A stretch of 63,653 nucleotides of DNA from Actinomadura sp. HBU206391 (GTDB lineage Bacteria > Actinomycetota > Actinomycetes > Streptosporangiales > Streptosporangiaceae), in contig NZ_JABVEB010000019.1 in NCBI RefSeq assembly GCF_014323665.1, forward strand, positions 1 to 63,653. Direction: 5' to 3'. The position numbers were made by a program, and so were the translations under genes. Shown one piece after another: positions 8,882-17,533 of the stretch (positions within the stretch are counted from its first letter, which is position 1; each line of letters begins with the position of its first letter). The notes under the pieces are model-generated. The model worked only from the letters and a program-made list of their open reading frames with translations, ran no database searches and had not been told where the DNA came from.

Positions 8882-8921
8882 GGTGGTAGACGATAGGGCT
8901 TCATGGACACAGATCCGCTCG
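8859..8921. repeat. 63-bp direct duplication, copy 2 (functional divergent start region)
   Basis: This copy spans the start of the leftward kinase gene (ATG at 8881), the 21-base spacer and the start of the rightward oxidase gene (ATG at 8903). Both starts are intact, so this is the parental copy and 7433-7495 is the derived one. Confidence 0.9.
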
Positions 8922-10261
8922 TCGCCCGCTTGACCGCGGCGGTCGGCAGCACCCATGTGCTGACGGATCCGCAGGTCATCGCGGCGTACACGACCGATTT
9001 CACCGGACGGTTCGGCGGGCCGGCCCGTCTGGTCGTGCGGCCGGCCGACACCTCCGAGGTGGCCGAGATCGTGCGTGCCTGCGGCGAAGAGGGCGCGGCC
9101 ATCGTGCCGCAGGGCGGCAACACCGGCCTGGTCGGCGGCGGCGTGCCCCACGGCGACGAGGTCGTGCTGTCCCTGCGCAGGCTGACGTCGATCGGACCGG
9201 TGGACACCGCGGCCATGCAGGTGACCGCAGGTGCGGGTGTGTCGCTCGCCGATCTGCAGCGGCGGGTGCGGGCCGAGGGGCTGGACTTCGGAGTGGATCT
9301 CGCCGCACGTGACTCGGCGACGATCGGCGGCATGGTCGCGACGAACGCGGGTGGCGAACGAGTGCTGCGCTACGGCACGACACGCGCCAACGTGGCGGGC
9401 GTGGAGGCGGTGCTGGCGGACGGCGGCACGATCGATCGGCTGGCCGGGCTGCCGAAGGACAACGTCGGCTATGACCTGCCGGGGCTGCTCGTGGGCAGCG
9501 AGGGCACGCTCGGCATCATCACCCGGGCCCGGTTGCGGCTCGTACCGCTGCGGGCGGGCCGGGCCACCGCCCTCCTGGCGCTCGACTCAATGGACGCCGC
9601 CGTGTCGGCGGTCACGGCTCTGCGGGCGCTGCCCTCACTGGAACTGGCCGAGTTCTTCTTCGCGAACGGGCTCGATCTGGTGTGCCGTACGTCGGGGCTG
9701 CCGGCCCCGTTCGCCCGCTCCCATCCGGTGTACCTGCTGGTGGAGTGCGCGGCGTCGCACGACCCCACGGACGAGTTGTTCGAGGTCATCGAGAAGCTGA
9801 CGGCCATAGAGGAGGCGGCGGTGGCCGTGGACAGGGCCGACCGGCAACGGATGTCGGCTTATCGCGAGGGCCACACAGAGGCGATCAACACGGCGGGTGT
9901 GCCGCTCAAGCTGGACATCGCCGTGCCGTTGGCCGCCCTCCCGGATTTCGTCAGGGACCTGCAGGCACTGGTGGCGGGCGTGGCGACGTCGTACCTGTTC
10001 GGGCATCTCGCGGAGGGCAATCTCCACGTGAACCTGCTGGGGGCGGGAGATCGGGCCGAGGAACTGACCGAGGCGGTGCTGCGGCGGGTCGCCGCGGTAC
10101 AGGGCAGCATCAGTGCCGAGCACGGGGTGGGCCGGGCGAAGGCCCGCTGGCTTGGACTGAGCCGGTCGCCCGCCGAGATCGCCGCCATGCGCGCCGTGAA
10201 GCACGCCCTCGACCCGCACGGCCTGCTCAACCCAGGCGTGATCCTGCCGTCCGATCCGTAA
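8903..10261 (+). CDS. FAD-linked oxidase, D-lactate/glycolate dehydrogenase type
   Basis: 452 residues. The N-terminal PCMH-type FAD domain shows VRPADTSEVAEIV (about 47), PQGGNTGLVGGGVP (about 73, pyrophosphate-contacting glycines) and LVGSEGTLGIIT (about 200). The C-terminal domain ends with the family signature ISAEHGVGRAKARWL (about 405) and LDPHGLLNPGVI (about 435). Members oxidise 2-hydroxy acids such as D-lactate, glycolate or D-2-hydroxyglutarate, passing electrons to a quinone or carrier protein. Which acid is used here cannot be told. Intact and of normal length. Confidence 0.9.
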   Translation: MDTDPLVARLTAAVGSTHVLTDPQVIAAYTTDFTGRFGGPARLVVRPADTSEVAEIVRACGEEGAAIVPQGGNTGLVGGGVPHGDEVVLSLRRLTSIGPVDTAAMQVTAGAGVSLADLQRRVRAEGLDFGVDLAARDSATIGGMVATNAGGERVLRYGTTRANVAGVEAVLADGGTIDRLAGLPKDNVGYDLPGLLVGSEGTLGIITRARLRLVPLRAGRATALLALDSMDAAVSAVTALRALPSLELAEFFFANGLDLVCRTSGLPAPFARSHPVYLLVECAASHDPTDELFEVIEKLTAIEEAAVAVDRADRQRMSAYREGHTEAINTAGVPLKLDIAVPLAALPDFVRDLQALVAGVATSYLFGHLAEGNLHVNLLGAGDRAEELTEAVLRRVAAVQGSISAEHGVGRAKARWLGLSRSPAEIAAMRAVKHALDPHGLLNPGVILPSDP

Positions 10262-10483
10262 CGCGCCAGGTCACGTAGGCCCGTCCCTTGGTTCGGCGCC
10301 GTAGGCGGATGCCGTCGAGTTGATCAATCTGTCCGGTCGCGGCGGCATGCGCGTCCGCGCCGGACCCGCGTCGGCAGCCCGCAGAGAGACCCGTATGCCC
10401 TGGTCAGAGCGGGTGACGCCGCCCCGAGCGAATACGATCGTGCGAAAGGCACCGGCCTCGCTCTACACTCAGGACGGCACCAG

Positions 10484-10557
10484 GCGCCCGTAGCTCAGCC
10501 GGATAGAGCATCGGACTTCTAATCCGACGGTCGGGGGTTCGAATCCCTCCGGGCGCG
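10484..10557 (+). tRNA. tRNA-Arg (anticodon TCT)
   Basis: Cloverleaf drawn by eye: acceptor GCGCCCG pairs with CGGGCGC, the D-arm contains AGCTCAGCCGGATAGAGC, the anticodon loop CTTCTAA gives TCT, and the T-arm GGGGGTTCGAATCCCTC carries the invariant TTCGAAT. CCA is not encoded. A degraded AICE-type integrase lies just downstream and points toward the 3' end, so this gene is the likely attachment site. Confidence 0.96.
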
Positions 10558-10585
10558 CACCGTCTGACCTGGACATTCTCAAAGA

Positions 10586-11122
10586 TCATGAGCATGTCCG
10601 GTCGTCGTTTTGGGGTGGTTTGCGGCCCGTGGTTGCTCGTTGGTTGCTCGCCTGTCGTGATCTTGTCGCCCGCGCACTGGTCGGATCTCCTTTGGGTGAT
10701 CTTTGTTGCAGATCACGATGGGATCGGTCCCAAGGTGCTGAAGAACCGGCTGACCTCCTTTCCGTTGCGCTCATGCTGTGATCGTGAGCTACGGGTTCAG
10801 GCAACGTCTTGGACTTCTTCACCGTGGCGAGGATCAGATCAGCGATCTGGATCTTGCCATCCAGGCCAGCAGCGATAGTCAGCAGTTCGCCTGCTGTGCC
10901 CATTTCGGTCTCGGCGGCGTCCTGGGTGGTGAACCCGCCGCGTCGGAGTGGGTTACGCCGTCTGCCGTCGGCTTTGGGCGGGAGTTCGAGCTGGTAGTAC
11001 CAGGTGCCGTGGGTCGGGCTCCATGAGCCGCCCTTGCGCCTGAGCTTGGGGCACTTCTTACGCAGTCGCGTGCCGTTCTCGTTGCGGCATCCGCAGGACT
11101 TGTAGGTGGTTCCGGCCACCAT
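10586..11122 (-). pseudogene. AICE-type tyrosine integrase, N-terminal stub with internal deletion
   Basis: The first 100 or so residues (TYKSCGCRNENG, KKCPKLRRKGGSWSPTHGTW, LRRGGFTTQDAAE) match the cysteine-containing N-terminal arm-binding region of actinomycete integrating-element integrases. After LILATVKKSKTLPEP the family sequence stops and unrelated residues follow. The whole catalytic domain with its Arg/His/Tyr residues is absent (178 residues against about 380-450). The 3' end near 10629-10650 carries the GAGCAACCA motif seen at two other mobile-element boundaries here. It cannot be active. The excisionase-like gene starts upstream in the same direction, six bases away. Confidence 0.8.
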
Positions 11123-11128
11123 AGGTGT

Positions 11129-11371
11129 TCACCTGTCTTCCGGTGGAGGCTGCACCGCCGGGTTAGCCGGGTTGTCGAGCCCGAGAAGGGCGAGCAGTCC
11201 GGCGGTAGGCACCAGGTAGGTTCCGCCGACGCGTAGGACCCGGCAGGGGAACTCCTCCGCGCGGGCCAGCTCGTAGGCCTTGGTGCGTCCCAAACCGAGC
11301 ACGCGCCCTGCTGTGACCAGATCGACTACTGCGGGCAGCGTGCTGATCTCCGCCGCAGTCATGCCGCGCAT
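11129..11371 (-). CDS. excisionase-like helix-turn-helix protein
   Basis: About 80 residues with the MerR/Xis-type winged helix-turn-helix pattern VDLVTAGRVLGLGRTKAYEL, then FPCRVLRVGGTYLVPTAGLL. In actinomycete integrating elements a gene of this size and fold sits immediately upstream of the integrase and directs excision. Start is uncertain: GTG at 11377, or ATG at 11371 or 11362. With the integrase destroyed, the protein may be an orphan DNA-binding remnant. Confidence 0.75.
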   Translation of the reverse strand: MRGMTAAEISTLPAVVDLVTAGRVLGLGRTKAYELARAEEFPCRVLRVGGTYLVPTAGLLALLGLDNPANPAVQPPPEDR

Positions 11372-11379
11372 CACCACAC

Positions 11380-12299
11380 GCCCCCGCCCCCGCCCGCCGG
11401 GTGGCGGCCTGCAGGCGACCCCCCGGCGGCAGCGTGTCGGGCGTGGGTGTCACGGGCGTCCTCCAGCGGATCGGGTCCGCCCCGGGCGGTGTGCGGGCCG
11501 CTGGACCGCACGCCAGGTTGGGTGCCGTCGGCATCCCACCTGGCCGCGTCGGGGCGATCGCATCCACGCTCGGCTCCTCGCATGTCGTCAAGCCCGATCC
11601 GCTGGCCTGCGCCCACCGGTCGCGCCGCCCTGCCGGGATTTGCGAGGTCCGCAGGGCCGGGCGATGACCCGGCGGCACCGGCCCTGGGCACAGCCGACCA
11701 GCGCCGGTTGTGCTGGTCTGTGGCGGTGCACTGTGGCTCTGCTCGACGGCGGGTGGACCCGTCGGCGATGTACGGGTGGCCGGGATATTCAGCGGTGTGG
11801 GGCATCGGGTGTGCTTCGGCACCTCCACCCGCCTCGGATGGCGCGAGGGCATGGCAGGCCGACCGCTGAGGCACCTTCTGCGGACCACGGAGGGCCTTCG
11901 ACCCGGGAGCTGTTCCGCACAGCTGCAGACTCGCTCGGACACGGTCATCCACGCGCGCTGTTGGTTCGATGCGAGGGCAGTGCAGCATCGGATTGGCGAA
12001 GCCGGCCGGCGAAGGGGACAGTCGGCCGATGCGCTCGAGGGCGACGTTATCGCCAGGCAATTCAGCGAACTCGCGGCCACCCGACCGGTACCCGTGATCG
12101 CTGAGTGAGCGGCGTAGATGGGGAAGGCACCCTGGGCGGTGGCCGCAGCCTGGATGACTCCGAGTCGGCCTCCACGCCGGACGTGGGATGGCCGCATCCA
12201 GCTGGCCTGCCGCCCAGGGCGCAGCACATGGACGCTCGTCTCGGCGCTGCTGGTCAAGCCCCACCCCGCCGGATGCCCTGCCGGACCAGAGACCAGGCG
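11380..12299. other. no recognisable gene: eroded mobile-element filler
   Basis: Long frames exist on both strands, but their residues are low-complexity Arg/Pro/Ala and match no family I know. The region lies between the excisionase gene and broken phage/AICE-type fragments, so it is best read as decayed element DNA. Confidence 0.5.
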
Positions 12300-12354
12300 C
12301 GGGTGCCGCTACCCAGCTCCCGATGCCGCCGGAGTACATCGCCATATGCCGCAT
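12300..12354 (-). pseudogene. fragment of a PP-loop (PAPS reductase-like) protein
   Basis: Only about 18 codons are readable, starting MRHMAMYSGGIGSWVAA. The SGGIGSW core is the PP-loop of the adenine-nucleotide alpha-hydrolase type found in phages and integrating elements. The frame then loses similarity. Short and therefore tentative. Confidence 0.35.
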
Positions 12355-12773
12355 CATCGATCGCTCTGTCCCTGAGGTGCTGAGGCGCTCTCCTGGCCTG
12401 GGTCGAGTGGGCGTCTTAGGACGAGGACTTCTTCGTGGGCGTTGACGTGCAGGGGCAGACCGGCGGCGCGGGCTTGGCGGGTTTCGTGCATGGCGAAAAA
12501 CGACGCCCGGGTGACCAACCTGTCGTCTTTGATTCCACACAGCAAAGCCACCAGCCGCTGCACCGGCTCCAAGCCGGCGTCTTGAGCAGCCGCCCAGACC
12601 TGGACGGGGAAGTCGACCAGCTGTCCTGCTTTGCGGAAAGGGCGGGTGGTAATGACGACGATGCCGCCGGGGCGCAGCAGCGGCAGGCATCCGGTGAGAA
12701 TGTCAGTGAACCCCGAGACGAGCCGGTCGTGACTGCCTCGGGAGAGGTTATGCGGGGTCTTGCCGTAGGTGTG
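12354..12773 (-). pseudogene. C-terminal piece of a DNA methyltransferase
   Basis: The readable part contains LPLLRPGGIVVITTRPFRKA (SAM-dependent methylase strand 5 and following loop), then LVALLCGIKDDRLVTRASFF and HVNAHEEVLVLRR. This order is typical of the small N4/N6 DNA methylases carried by actinomycete mobile elements. The N-terminal SAM-binding and catalytic (N/D)PPY segments are missing, so the gene is broken. An unassigned C-terminal tail of another frame (ending ADGRWPFDT at 12842) abuts it upstream. Confidence 0.55.
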
Positions 12774-13029
12774 GTTCCGCTTACGGACACCGTCCTGCCC
12801 GCTGTTGCGGCCGGCGCTGAAGTGGCCCCGCCTTTGCGGTTTCAGGTGTCGAAGGGCCAGCGGCCGTCGGCGACCGGGGAGTCGGGGTCGAATCGCAGGC
12901 GGGCCTCGTCGGGGCTTGTGGCCAGGGCCCTCATCGACCAGGCCGGGCGCTTCCTGCCCGAACTCGTGACCAGCACCCGCCTTAACGGGCACACCTGGCA
13001 CGACATCGCCCAGGCGTCGCGGTCAGGCT

Positions 13030-13227
13030 GATGGCGGTCAGCTTCGCCGATGGTGAGCTACCGTCAACGGCGGTTAGCCATATCGCGCACATTCGACGCT
13101 CTGTCTTGCAGCCGGCCGGAGCGACGGCGTAGGCAACCCGGCACCCGTCGGGCAAGATCACTGGCTGCGACGGCACGACGCCGTCCGCCACCAGTTCCGC
13201 GGTCAGCTCCGGCGCGTCTTCACTCAT
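13030..13227 (-). pseudogene. N-terminal fragment of an S9 (prolyl oligopeptidase-type) peptidase
   Basis: About 65 codons from ATG 13227: ELTAELVADGVVPSQP, ILPDGCRVAYAVAPAG and MCAIWLTAVDGSSPSAKLT. These correspond to the first beta-propeller blades of S9 acylaminoacyl-peptidase-like proteins (normally SPDGRWVAY). Similarity ends abruptly near 13030, and the propeller remainder and hydrolase domain are gone. Confidence 0.5.
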
Positions 13228-13350
13228 GCACCGCGCCCTTACTGCTGAAATCATCAGGTGAACCGCAGGCTCTGCGGGTTGTTCAGAAGGCGGACTCGGT
13301 GCCACATGAACCCGCCGGTCGGCGACCTGGCCATCAGGCTCCCCGGCGCG

Positions 13351-13387
13351 GAGTCGGCCGCCCGGAACGAATTTGGGCGGCCGACTC
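13351..13387 (-). terminator. hairpin downstream of the sigma / membrane-protein operon
   Basis: Perfect 13-bp inverted repeat (GAGTCGGCCGCCC and its complement) around an 11-base loop, 16 bases past the stop at 13404. GC-rich without a clear U tract, as is common for actinomycete terminators. Confidence 0.75.
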
Positions 13388-13403
13388 CCGCGAAAGTTCG
13401 CGA

Positions 13404-14150
13404 TCAGGTGTCGTTGGCGCTTTCCGACGGAGGGCGGTCGACGAGCCAGATGACACGCTCCGGCTCGCTGTAATCGCTTACCTCGGCGCAGGGTCCCTCC
13501 TGTCGGGGCGTACTGAGGGTCATATGCCTGCGGAGGGTCCAGCCGGTGAGCCGGTGCTCAGCCAGGAGCGCCTTGATCAGCTTGCGCGTCTCGGAGTAGG
13601 AGGTGCAGCCGCGGTGCGCGAACCGGTCGTTCAACTCGACCCGGAATCGGGCGAGCCTGCGCTGCTCGTCGGTGGGTCCGGCGTAGGGCGCGGCGCGGTG
13701 CAGTGCACACTGGTCCCTGCCCCCTGGATACACCTTGATCGACCCTTGGGGGGAGCTGTCGACGCACGCGGTGAGCCGGTCGGGTGCCGGCGCGCCGAAG
13801 AATCTCGGCCACGCCTCCCGGCATGCTCGCACCGGGTCGTCTTGGGCGGCGTCGAAGTGGATGCCGCCGGCGCCGTTCCGTGCCGGATTCTCGCAGTCGA
13901 CGGTGTTGGAGTCGAGAGCATGGCCCTTGCCGTCTCCGGCGACCCACGCGTAGGTGCCCGCGGTCCCGCTCACGACGGCCAGTGCGGCGAGGGGGACGGC
14001 GACGATGAGCCGCACCCGCCTGCGCTGGGACCGCCGCCGCGCCTGAGCGAGGATCCGCGTGGCCATGGGGCCGTCGGAGTCGGCGAGATGTGTTGAGCGG
14101 GTCGGATCCGCGTGACGCATCCGCCGCTCCAGTTCCTCATCGCTGAGCAT
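13404..14150 (-). CDS. single-pass membrane protein coupled to an ECF sigma factor
   Basis: 248 residues: a cytoplasmic N-terminus rich in Arg, one transmembrane helix (LIVAVPLAALAVVSGTAGTY, about 48-67), then a secreted-side domain with six cysteines or so (residues 85-235), suggesting disulfides. It overlaps the end of the sigma gene by 14 bases, so the two are cotranslated. By position it could be an anti-sigma factor or sensor, but no zinc-binding HxxxCxxC anti-sigma motif is visible. Similar pairs with this type of extracytoplasmic domain are common in actinomycetes and mostly unstudied. Confidence 0.65.
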   Translation of the reverse strand: MLSDEELERRMRHADPTRSTHLADSDGPMATRILAQARRRSQRRRVRLIVAVPLAALAVVSGTAGTYAWVAGDGKGHALDSNTVDCENPARNGAGGIHFDAAQDDPVRACREAWPRFFGAPAPDRLTACVDSSPQGSIKVYPGGRDQCALHRAAPYAGPTDEQRRLARFRVELNDRFAHRGCTSYSETRKLIKALLAEHRLTGWTLRRHMTLSTPRQEGPCAEVSDYSEPERVIWLVDRPPSESANDT

Positions 14151-14655
14151 CGTGTCTCTCCTTCACCTCTTGATCTTCGGCTGCGGACAGGGACCGGCGC
14201 AGGCGTTCTCTCGCCCGATGCAGCCGGACGGCGACCGCACCTTGCGAGATGCGGAGCACGGTGGCGATTTCGCGATGCGATAGCTCGTCCCAGTAGGCCA
14301 GTCGCAACACCTCCTGGTCTCCGGGCGGCAAGCGGGCCAGCGCTGCCGCCATTTCGTGAGCGTCATCGTCGTCGGTGGGTTCCACAGGCCCGCTCTGTTC
14401 CGCGACCCGCCGTACCAGCAGCACCCATCGCCGCCGACTCCGGGTGTGATTGGCCAGCACCCGGCGGGCGATGCCCAGCAGCCACAGGGTGGCGTCATCC
14501 TCGGCGGAGGGAATGTGCCGTCGGCGACGCCACGCCACCGCGTACACCTCTGCGACCACGTCCGGTGCCGCGGTCTCGGTCGTCCGCCGCAGGCAGTACG
14601 CCATCACCCGCCGGAAGGTCGAGTGGAACAAGCGCTCAAACTCGTCCGAGTCCAT
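14137..14655 (-). CDS. ECF-type RNA polymerase sigma factor
   Basis: 172 residues. Region 2 (FERLFHSTFRRVMAYCLRRT near 7, AVAWRRRRHIPSAEDDATLWL near 40) and region 4 (LARLPPGDQEVLRLAYWDELSHREIA near 107, with helix-turn-helix ISQGAVAVRLHRARERLRR) are both present, with a short linker. It directs RNA polymerase to an unknown stress or envelope regulon. It is upstream of, and overlaps, the membrane protein that probably controls it. Start ATG 14655. Confidence 0.92.
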   Translation of the reverse strand: MDSDEFERLFHSTFRRVMAYCLRRTTETAAPDVVAEVYAVAWRRRRHIPSAEDDATLWLLGIARRVLANHTRSRRRWVLLVRRVAEQSGPVEPTDDDDAHEMAAALARLPPGDQEVLRLAYWDELSHREIATVLRISQGAVAVRLHRARERLRRSLSAAEDQEVKERHDAQR

Positions 14656-14808
14656 ACCTCAGCAATGTCCGGCTCGGCCCGCTTCCTTACAACCCTGCAA
14701 GGCCATCAAGAGAGCACGGATCAAGTGCCGGCGGACCAGCGGCAGAGGGCCATAGTGTGCGGATGGACATTCGACGAGCAATAGTCAAGACTTGTGGATC
14801 AAGGTATT

Positions 14809-15756
14809 TTAGAGGTTGCCTGCCGCCGGCAGCGCGGGCCGATGGATCCAGGCGGCAAGGTCCGCGGGCGCGCATTCGGCGACTCGGGCGGCGTACCGGG
14901 GAAGCTCCTCCTCGCTGAGGACCTGCCGCCACTGGCCTGTTGATCCGCTGTGGAAGAACTGGCTGCGGTCGTGATAGAAGCCGTCGTGGCTGGCTTCGGG
15001 CGCGAGCTCGCCGGCCCGGCCCTTCATGACCGCGAACGTGGCGGCCTGGACTAGGTCCGGCCAGGCTGTCTCGGTGATGGCGATCCCGAGCCGGGCCGCT
15101 ATGTAGCGCATCTGCCCTTCGAGGTCATCAAGGAGGTCCTCGTAGCGCAGCAGCACGATGTTCGGCTGGTCGCGGACCTGCCAGAACGTGTCTAGATGGT
15201 GAAGCATGATCTCCAGGTCGGACACGGCCTTCCCGGGCGCGGCCGGATTGACCCAGGACCAGAAGCGCTCGCGCGCGGTCCCGCTCGGCAGGGACGGAGC
15301 GGCGGCCAGCAACTCGTCAAGGACCACGGCGCCCACGGCATCCTCCCGCAATGCGAGGGACACGGCCCGGTCGGTGTTGCTGGCATGGCTGTCCAAGGAC
15401 ACGGCCACATCCCGGGGGTCCCGGCTTGCGCAGAGGTAGGTGACCCGGTCGTCGAAGGGCAATCCGTCGAGGGGCGCATGGGTCTTGATGAACCGCCGGT
15501 GCGCCTGTGCCTCGAGGTCGGCCAGCACTCCGGTGAGCGGGCGCAGCAGGACGTCCAGCCACGGCGAGATCTGGTCGAGCGGCCGGTCGAATGTCGCGCT
15601 CTTGAAGATCTCCAGGGCGCAGATCATCTGCAGCCAGGTCGTGCCGCACTTCGCCGGGGTGCTGATCACGATGTCGCCGGGACGGAACACGAACCCATCC
15701 CAGCGGGCCGAGTCCGTAAAGGAGGTCTGGTAGCGAACGCGTTCCCCCAAGCCCAT
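14809..15756 (-). CDS. sulfotransferase
   Basis: 315 residues from ATG 15756. It transfers sulfate from PAPS to an alcohol or amine acceptor. The 5'-phosphosulfate loop TPAKCGTTWLQM (about 33-44) and the 3'-phosphate site RDPRDVAVSLDSH (about 114-126) are both intact, and the C-terminal region FHSGSTGQWRQVL matches the family GxxGxWK motif in modified form. The open frame extends upstream to 15987 but that part lies in IS21/epoxide-hydrolase debris and lacks similarity. Acceptor unknown. Confidence 0.88.
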   Translation of the reverse strand: MGLGERVRYQTSFTDSARWDGFVFRPGDIVISTPAKCGTTWLQMICALEIFKSATFDRPLDQISPWLDVLLRPLTGVLADLEAQAHRRFIKTHAPLDGLPFDDRVTYLCASRDPRDVAVSLDSHASNTDRAVSLALREDAVGAVVLDELLAAAPSLPSGTARERFWSWVNPAAPGKAVSDLEIMLHHLDTFWQVRDQPNIVLLRYEDLLDDLEGQMRYIAARLGIAITETAWPDLVQAATFAVMKGRAGELAPEASHDGFYHDRSQFFHSGSTGQWRQVLSEEELPRYAARVAECAPADLAAWIHRPALPAAGNL

Positions 15757-15820
15757 GCGGGGAGAATGGCGGCAACCAGATCGGGCCGTCAACCGTGCCG
15801 TGAATGACCGGAGCGCCCCG

Positions 15821-15905
15821 CTAGCGCAATGACCGGAACGCGGCGCGGACCTCGGTGGTAAACAGCGTCGGTTCCTGCCAGGCAGCGAAGTGATTGCCTG
15901 GTCTG
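15821..15905 (-). pseudogene. C-terminal tail of an epoxide hydrolase-like alpha/beta hydrolase
   Basis: The last 26 or so codons before a TAG at 15821 read GNHFAAWQEPTLFTTEVRA, the closing segment of epoxide hydrolases, with the catalytic histidine of the GGHF-type motif present as GNHF. Everything upstream is replaced by IS21 sequence, so this is a relic. Confidence 0.55.
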
Positions 15906-16148
15906 CTCGAACGTGCGGTTTTCCGGGCGTCTTCCGCGGCGCCGGCTCAGCATGCGTCAGCGCCTCCCGCACCAGCCGCCGGTGCACCCCGTACCTGCGG
16001 GCCAGCGCCCGGACCGACAGCCCCTCCCGCCACGAATCACGCCGGTGCGCTCGAACAGCTCAGCCTTCGCGGCCGCCACCAGACCCTCCTGACGCCGCGC
16101 AGCACCACGAGGCTCCCGCGCGCAACCCGCCCGGCGGGGCCACTTCAA
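15906..16148 (-). pseudogene. IS21-family istA transposase, N-terminal relic
   Basis: In two frames the leftward translation reads VAAAKAELFERTGVI and then LSVRALARRYGVHRRLVREAL, followed by PAPRKTPGK. This is the helix-turn-helix start of IstA. A frameshift separates the two parts and the rest of istA and all of istB are missing. Confidence 0.65.
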
Positions 16149-16228
16149 GCCGACATAAGGATTCCGTCACCCGCCCCCAGCCCGGGCGGGGCCAGATCAA
16201 GCCGCCCGAGCGGGGCCAGATCAAGCCG
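16135..16228. repeat. three 18-bp direct repeats, probable IS21-type terminal sites
   Basis: CGGGGCCAGATCAAGCCG occurs at 16187-16204 and 16211-16228, and a variant (CACTT for CAGAT) lies at 16135-16152. Multiple short repeats next to istA are the transposase-binding ends of IS21-family elements, so the element boundary should lie close to 16240. Confidence 0.65.
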
Positions 16229-16240
16229 TCGTAGCCACGC

Positions 16241-16694
16241 GTGACCAGCGCCGCTTAGGCACAGCTATAGGGGCGCGTCGGCAGGCCACCCTCACAAGGC
16301 CATCCGACAGGTGGTTTGTTCGCGAGTCACGGTCTGGCACACATTCCGTGAACGAACTCGGCGGTGGACTCAACCAGTTCCGGCTGCGCGGTGTTGATGC
16401 TGGTCAGTCGACAGGTGACCGCTGCCCAGTCGCGAGACTTCAAGACCCTTCACGGAAGGTGCGCCAGAACCCGAGTCACGGCACCAGTTGTTCGGGAGTT
16501 CGGGCACCGCCCGGATCCGGCACGGGTCGATGTTCGCGAGTTTCGGCACCACCTGCTACGGCGCCCTTGCCCTGTCGGCCGTGCGCAGGCGAGCCGGTGC
16601 GATGTTGACGGAGAGTTACACCGCTGGGCAGCGCGGTAGCGCACGCTCCGCGGCAGAGTCGGAGGGCGTGGGTCGGCGAGCGGGCAACGCTCGA
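16241..16694. other. no recognisable gene
   Basis: Only short Arg/Ala/Ser-rich frames without family motifs. Located between an IS21 end and an LRR pseudogene; probably decayed sequence. Confidence 0.5.
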
Positions 16695-17387
16695 TCAGCG
16701 GCATGAGCGTGCATTGCGGGTTTGTCTTCCACATGGCAATTGCCCCGGGCGGTGGCACGGGGTGGTGGCCGGTGCCTCAGTACCTGGCAGCGGGCTGCAC
16801 GACGTCCGGGCCGCCGGTGTGCGGCGTCGGTCCGTACCCGCGGTGCGGTCCGGTAGCGCCGCCACGCAGGTCGCAGAGCACGCGTTTACCAGCAGCGGGA
16901 GCACGTCGGTACCGACCTGGCAAGAGATCCACATCTGATGTAGCTCGCGGTCAACCAGCCCATGGCAGACGCTGCAGGTCCGCACCGCGTCGACGCCCCA
17001 CACGCCCGAAGTTGCCGTAAGGACCCGCGTGCTCACCGTGCTGTCGGCAAGCCTCACGCACCGGGTCAGTTCGTACGGGTACCAATGCAAGCGGTGGGAG
17101 GTGTAGGGCTCGAAGAGCTCAAGGCTCGTCATGGCGCCGATCTCGGGTGGAATGCGCACCAGGTTCGTGCCGTAGAGAACAAGATGCTTAACCGCGGTCA
17201 GTTTCGCAATCGTGGGCGGTAGTGTGGCGATCTGCCGTCGTTCCGGGCCGCTCATTTCCACGAACGGTTTGAACACCGCCCGCTCGTCCGCTGCGGCCTC
17301 GTCGATCAGGGCCAGCAGGTGCGGCCAGCCCGCGGTCTTAGTGTCCTGCCGGTCCTTGTGGAAGGAAACGGTCGCGGTTTGGCCTCG
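16695..17387 (-). pseudogene. leucine-rich-repeat protein, frameshifted remnant
   Basis: Readable similarity runs from about 17387 (KDRQDTKTAGWPHLLALIDE) through LPPTIAKLTAVKHLVLYGTN and RIPPEIGAMTSLE, two leucine-rich repeats, to LHWYPYELTRC, CSVCHGLV and GTDVLPLLVNACS. No start codon precedes the similarity in frame (a stop lies at 17388). The segment after STVSTRVL seems to slip frame before recovering, so the gene is broken. It follows the big operon in the same direction after a 146-base gap. Confidence 0.55.
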
Positions 17388-17533
17388 TCAGTCCCCATCT
17401 GGTAAGTCTGTCAATGACCGCCGCGGATCGTATCGTAATGACGGCATTTCGGATGCTATTTGGGTGGCGATGATGTGGGAGTGAGCCGACTGTCAGAGAT
17501 GGTCACGAGGGCTGATCTGGCGGTGACGTCGCG

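Noticed and set aside
10404..10595. Leftward small frame containing GGIRTPDRRIRSPMLYPAEL
   Set aside because: It is the antisense of tRNA-Arg, a well-known false protein call.
11371..12690. Long leftward frame of 439 codons
   Set aside because: Low-complexity translation in decayed element DNA without motif; only short fragments within it match families.
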